A stretch of DNA of 5,808 nucleotides, taken from contig VBKY01000545.1 in assembly GCA_005879255.1 (NCBI GenBank), positions 1 through 5,808 on the forward strand. Reading direction: 5' to 3'. The notes beneath the pieces were generated by a model. The model saw only the letters and a program-made list of their open reading frames with translations. It did no database searches and had not been told where the DNA came from. Below are positions 5,229 through 5,808 of this stretch, piece after piece. Numbering within the stretch: position 1 is the first letter of the stretch; the number at the start of each line of letters is the position of its first letter. Made by a program: the position numbers and the translations under genes. The stretch is from Deltaproteobacteria bacterium. Lineage in GTDB: Bacteria > Desulfobacterota_B > Binatia > UBA9968.

Positions 5229-5808
5229 ATGAGAAAGAACGTCATTCGTCTTACGCTTTGCGCCGTGCTCTTTGCGCTTAGCTATTTTGCGTCGGCGCAG
5301 CAGCCAAAGAAATTTCATCGTATAGGGTATCTAGCGGCGACCGATCCAGCTAGCGACTCCGCCCGTTCCGAGGCGATTCGACTGGCTCTGCGCGAGCTTG
5401 GCTATATAGAAGGACAAAACATCGCCACCGAGGAGGGAAAACCAGATCGCCTTCCGGCGCTCATGGCCGAACTAGTGAACCTCAAGGTCGACGTCATTCT
5501 CTCTGCTGGAGCAGCAGTAACCCGTCCTGCCAAGGACGCGACGAGGACGATCCCCATTGTCATGGCACAGGATACCGATCCCGTTGGAAACGGGTTCGTC
5601 GCCAGCCTTGCGCGACCTGGCGGGAATATTACTGGGCTGTCCTCCTACTCAGCGGAGTTAAACGGCAAACGACTGGAGCTTTTGAAAGAGATCGTACCTA
5701 AGCTCTCCCGCTTAGCCGTGGTCGGGGAGTCAACCTACCCGGGCAACGCGCAATCGTTAAAAGAGACGGAATTCGCCGCAGGGGCGTTGCAGGTACAGCT
5801 TCAATACC
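5229..5808 (+). CDS. ABC transporter substrate-binding protein, TrpX/ABC_sub_bind family (3' truncated by window end)
   Basis: The N-terminal 193 residues of a secreted binding protein of the TrpX-like ABC_sub_bind family (periplasmic-binding-protein fold) are visible, with the frame open to the last base. Members usually run to about 320-330 residues. From the ATG at 5229 there is a good signal peptide: MRKN, a hydrophobic core, and cleavage after FASA (23). The family pattern follows: RIGYLAA, ALRELGYIEGQNIA, LKVDVILSAGAAVTRPAK, TIPIVMAQDTDPVG, SLARPGGNITGLS and KRLELLKEIVPKLSRLAVV. After GQNIA the family usually has a short 'EYRYAEGK' stretch; here it reads TEEGK, about four residues shorter. 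In-frame ATGs at 5148 and 5151 would add a charged 27-residue leader that would bury the signal peptide, so 5229 is preferred despite a weak ribosome binding site. GAGGAG at 5129-5134 sits 13 bases before 5148, rather far. The ligand is unknown; characterised relatives bind amino acids. Confidence 0.88.
   Translation, partial: MRKNVIRLTLCAVLFALSYFASAQQPKKFHRIGYLAATDPASDSARSEAIRLALRELGYIEGQNIATEEGKPDRLPALMAELVNLKVDVILSAGAAVTRPAKDATRTIPIVMAQDTDPVGNGFVASLARPGGNITGLSSYSAELNGKRLELLKEIVPKLSRLAVVGESTYPGNAQSLKETEFAAGALQVQLQY

Overview
This window looks like a piece of a moderately GC-rich bacterial chromosome. It resembles the soil or environmental lineages (Rokubacteria, Tectomicrobia, Binatota or deltaproteobacterial types) in which lone periplasmic binding proteins sit among catabolic enzymes. 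That assignment is an inference from gene content and style; no marker gene is present. All convincing genes are on the + strand.

Bases 2-3017 form a compact cluster. It opens with the C-terminal part of a xanthine-dehydrogenase-family molybdopterin subunit. Eight bases later comes a secreted iron/family-1 type solute-binding protein. The two halves of a ThDP-dependent decarboxylase of the sulfopyruvate/phosphonopyruvate (ComD/ComE) type follow. As deposited, the binding protein and the ComD-like half are one unbroken 511-codon frame (859-2394). I read this as two genes joined by a one-base insertion near 1888-1891. Removing one A restores a stop codon that overlaps the start of the ComD-like gene, which keeps its own Shine-Dalgarno. 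The ComD/ComE junction is also odd: the ComD-like half is short, and the ComE-like half has no well-placed start.

Bases 3043-4017 encode a second binding protein, of the NMT1/TauA type, with a clear signal peptide. A 254-base gap follows, mostly filled by a long imperfect inverted repeat built from TTCGAA units. Next is a dienelactone-hydrolase-family enzyme (4272-5006). A second gap holds a GGGTGAG-type REP-like palindrome and a purine-rich low-complexity stretch. The window ends inside a third binding protein of the TrpX/ABC_sub_bind family.

The enzymes present (a molybdenum hydroxylase, a 2-oxo-acid decarboxylase and a dienelactone-type hydrolase) suggest stepwise breakdown of an organic acid or aromatic/heterocyclic compound, with the binding proteins handling uptake. 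No permease or ATPase gene is visible and the substrate cannot be named from sequence. The best candidates for something unusual are the binding-protein/decarboxylase junction and the combination of three binding proteins from three unrelated families around catabolic enzymes.
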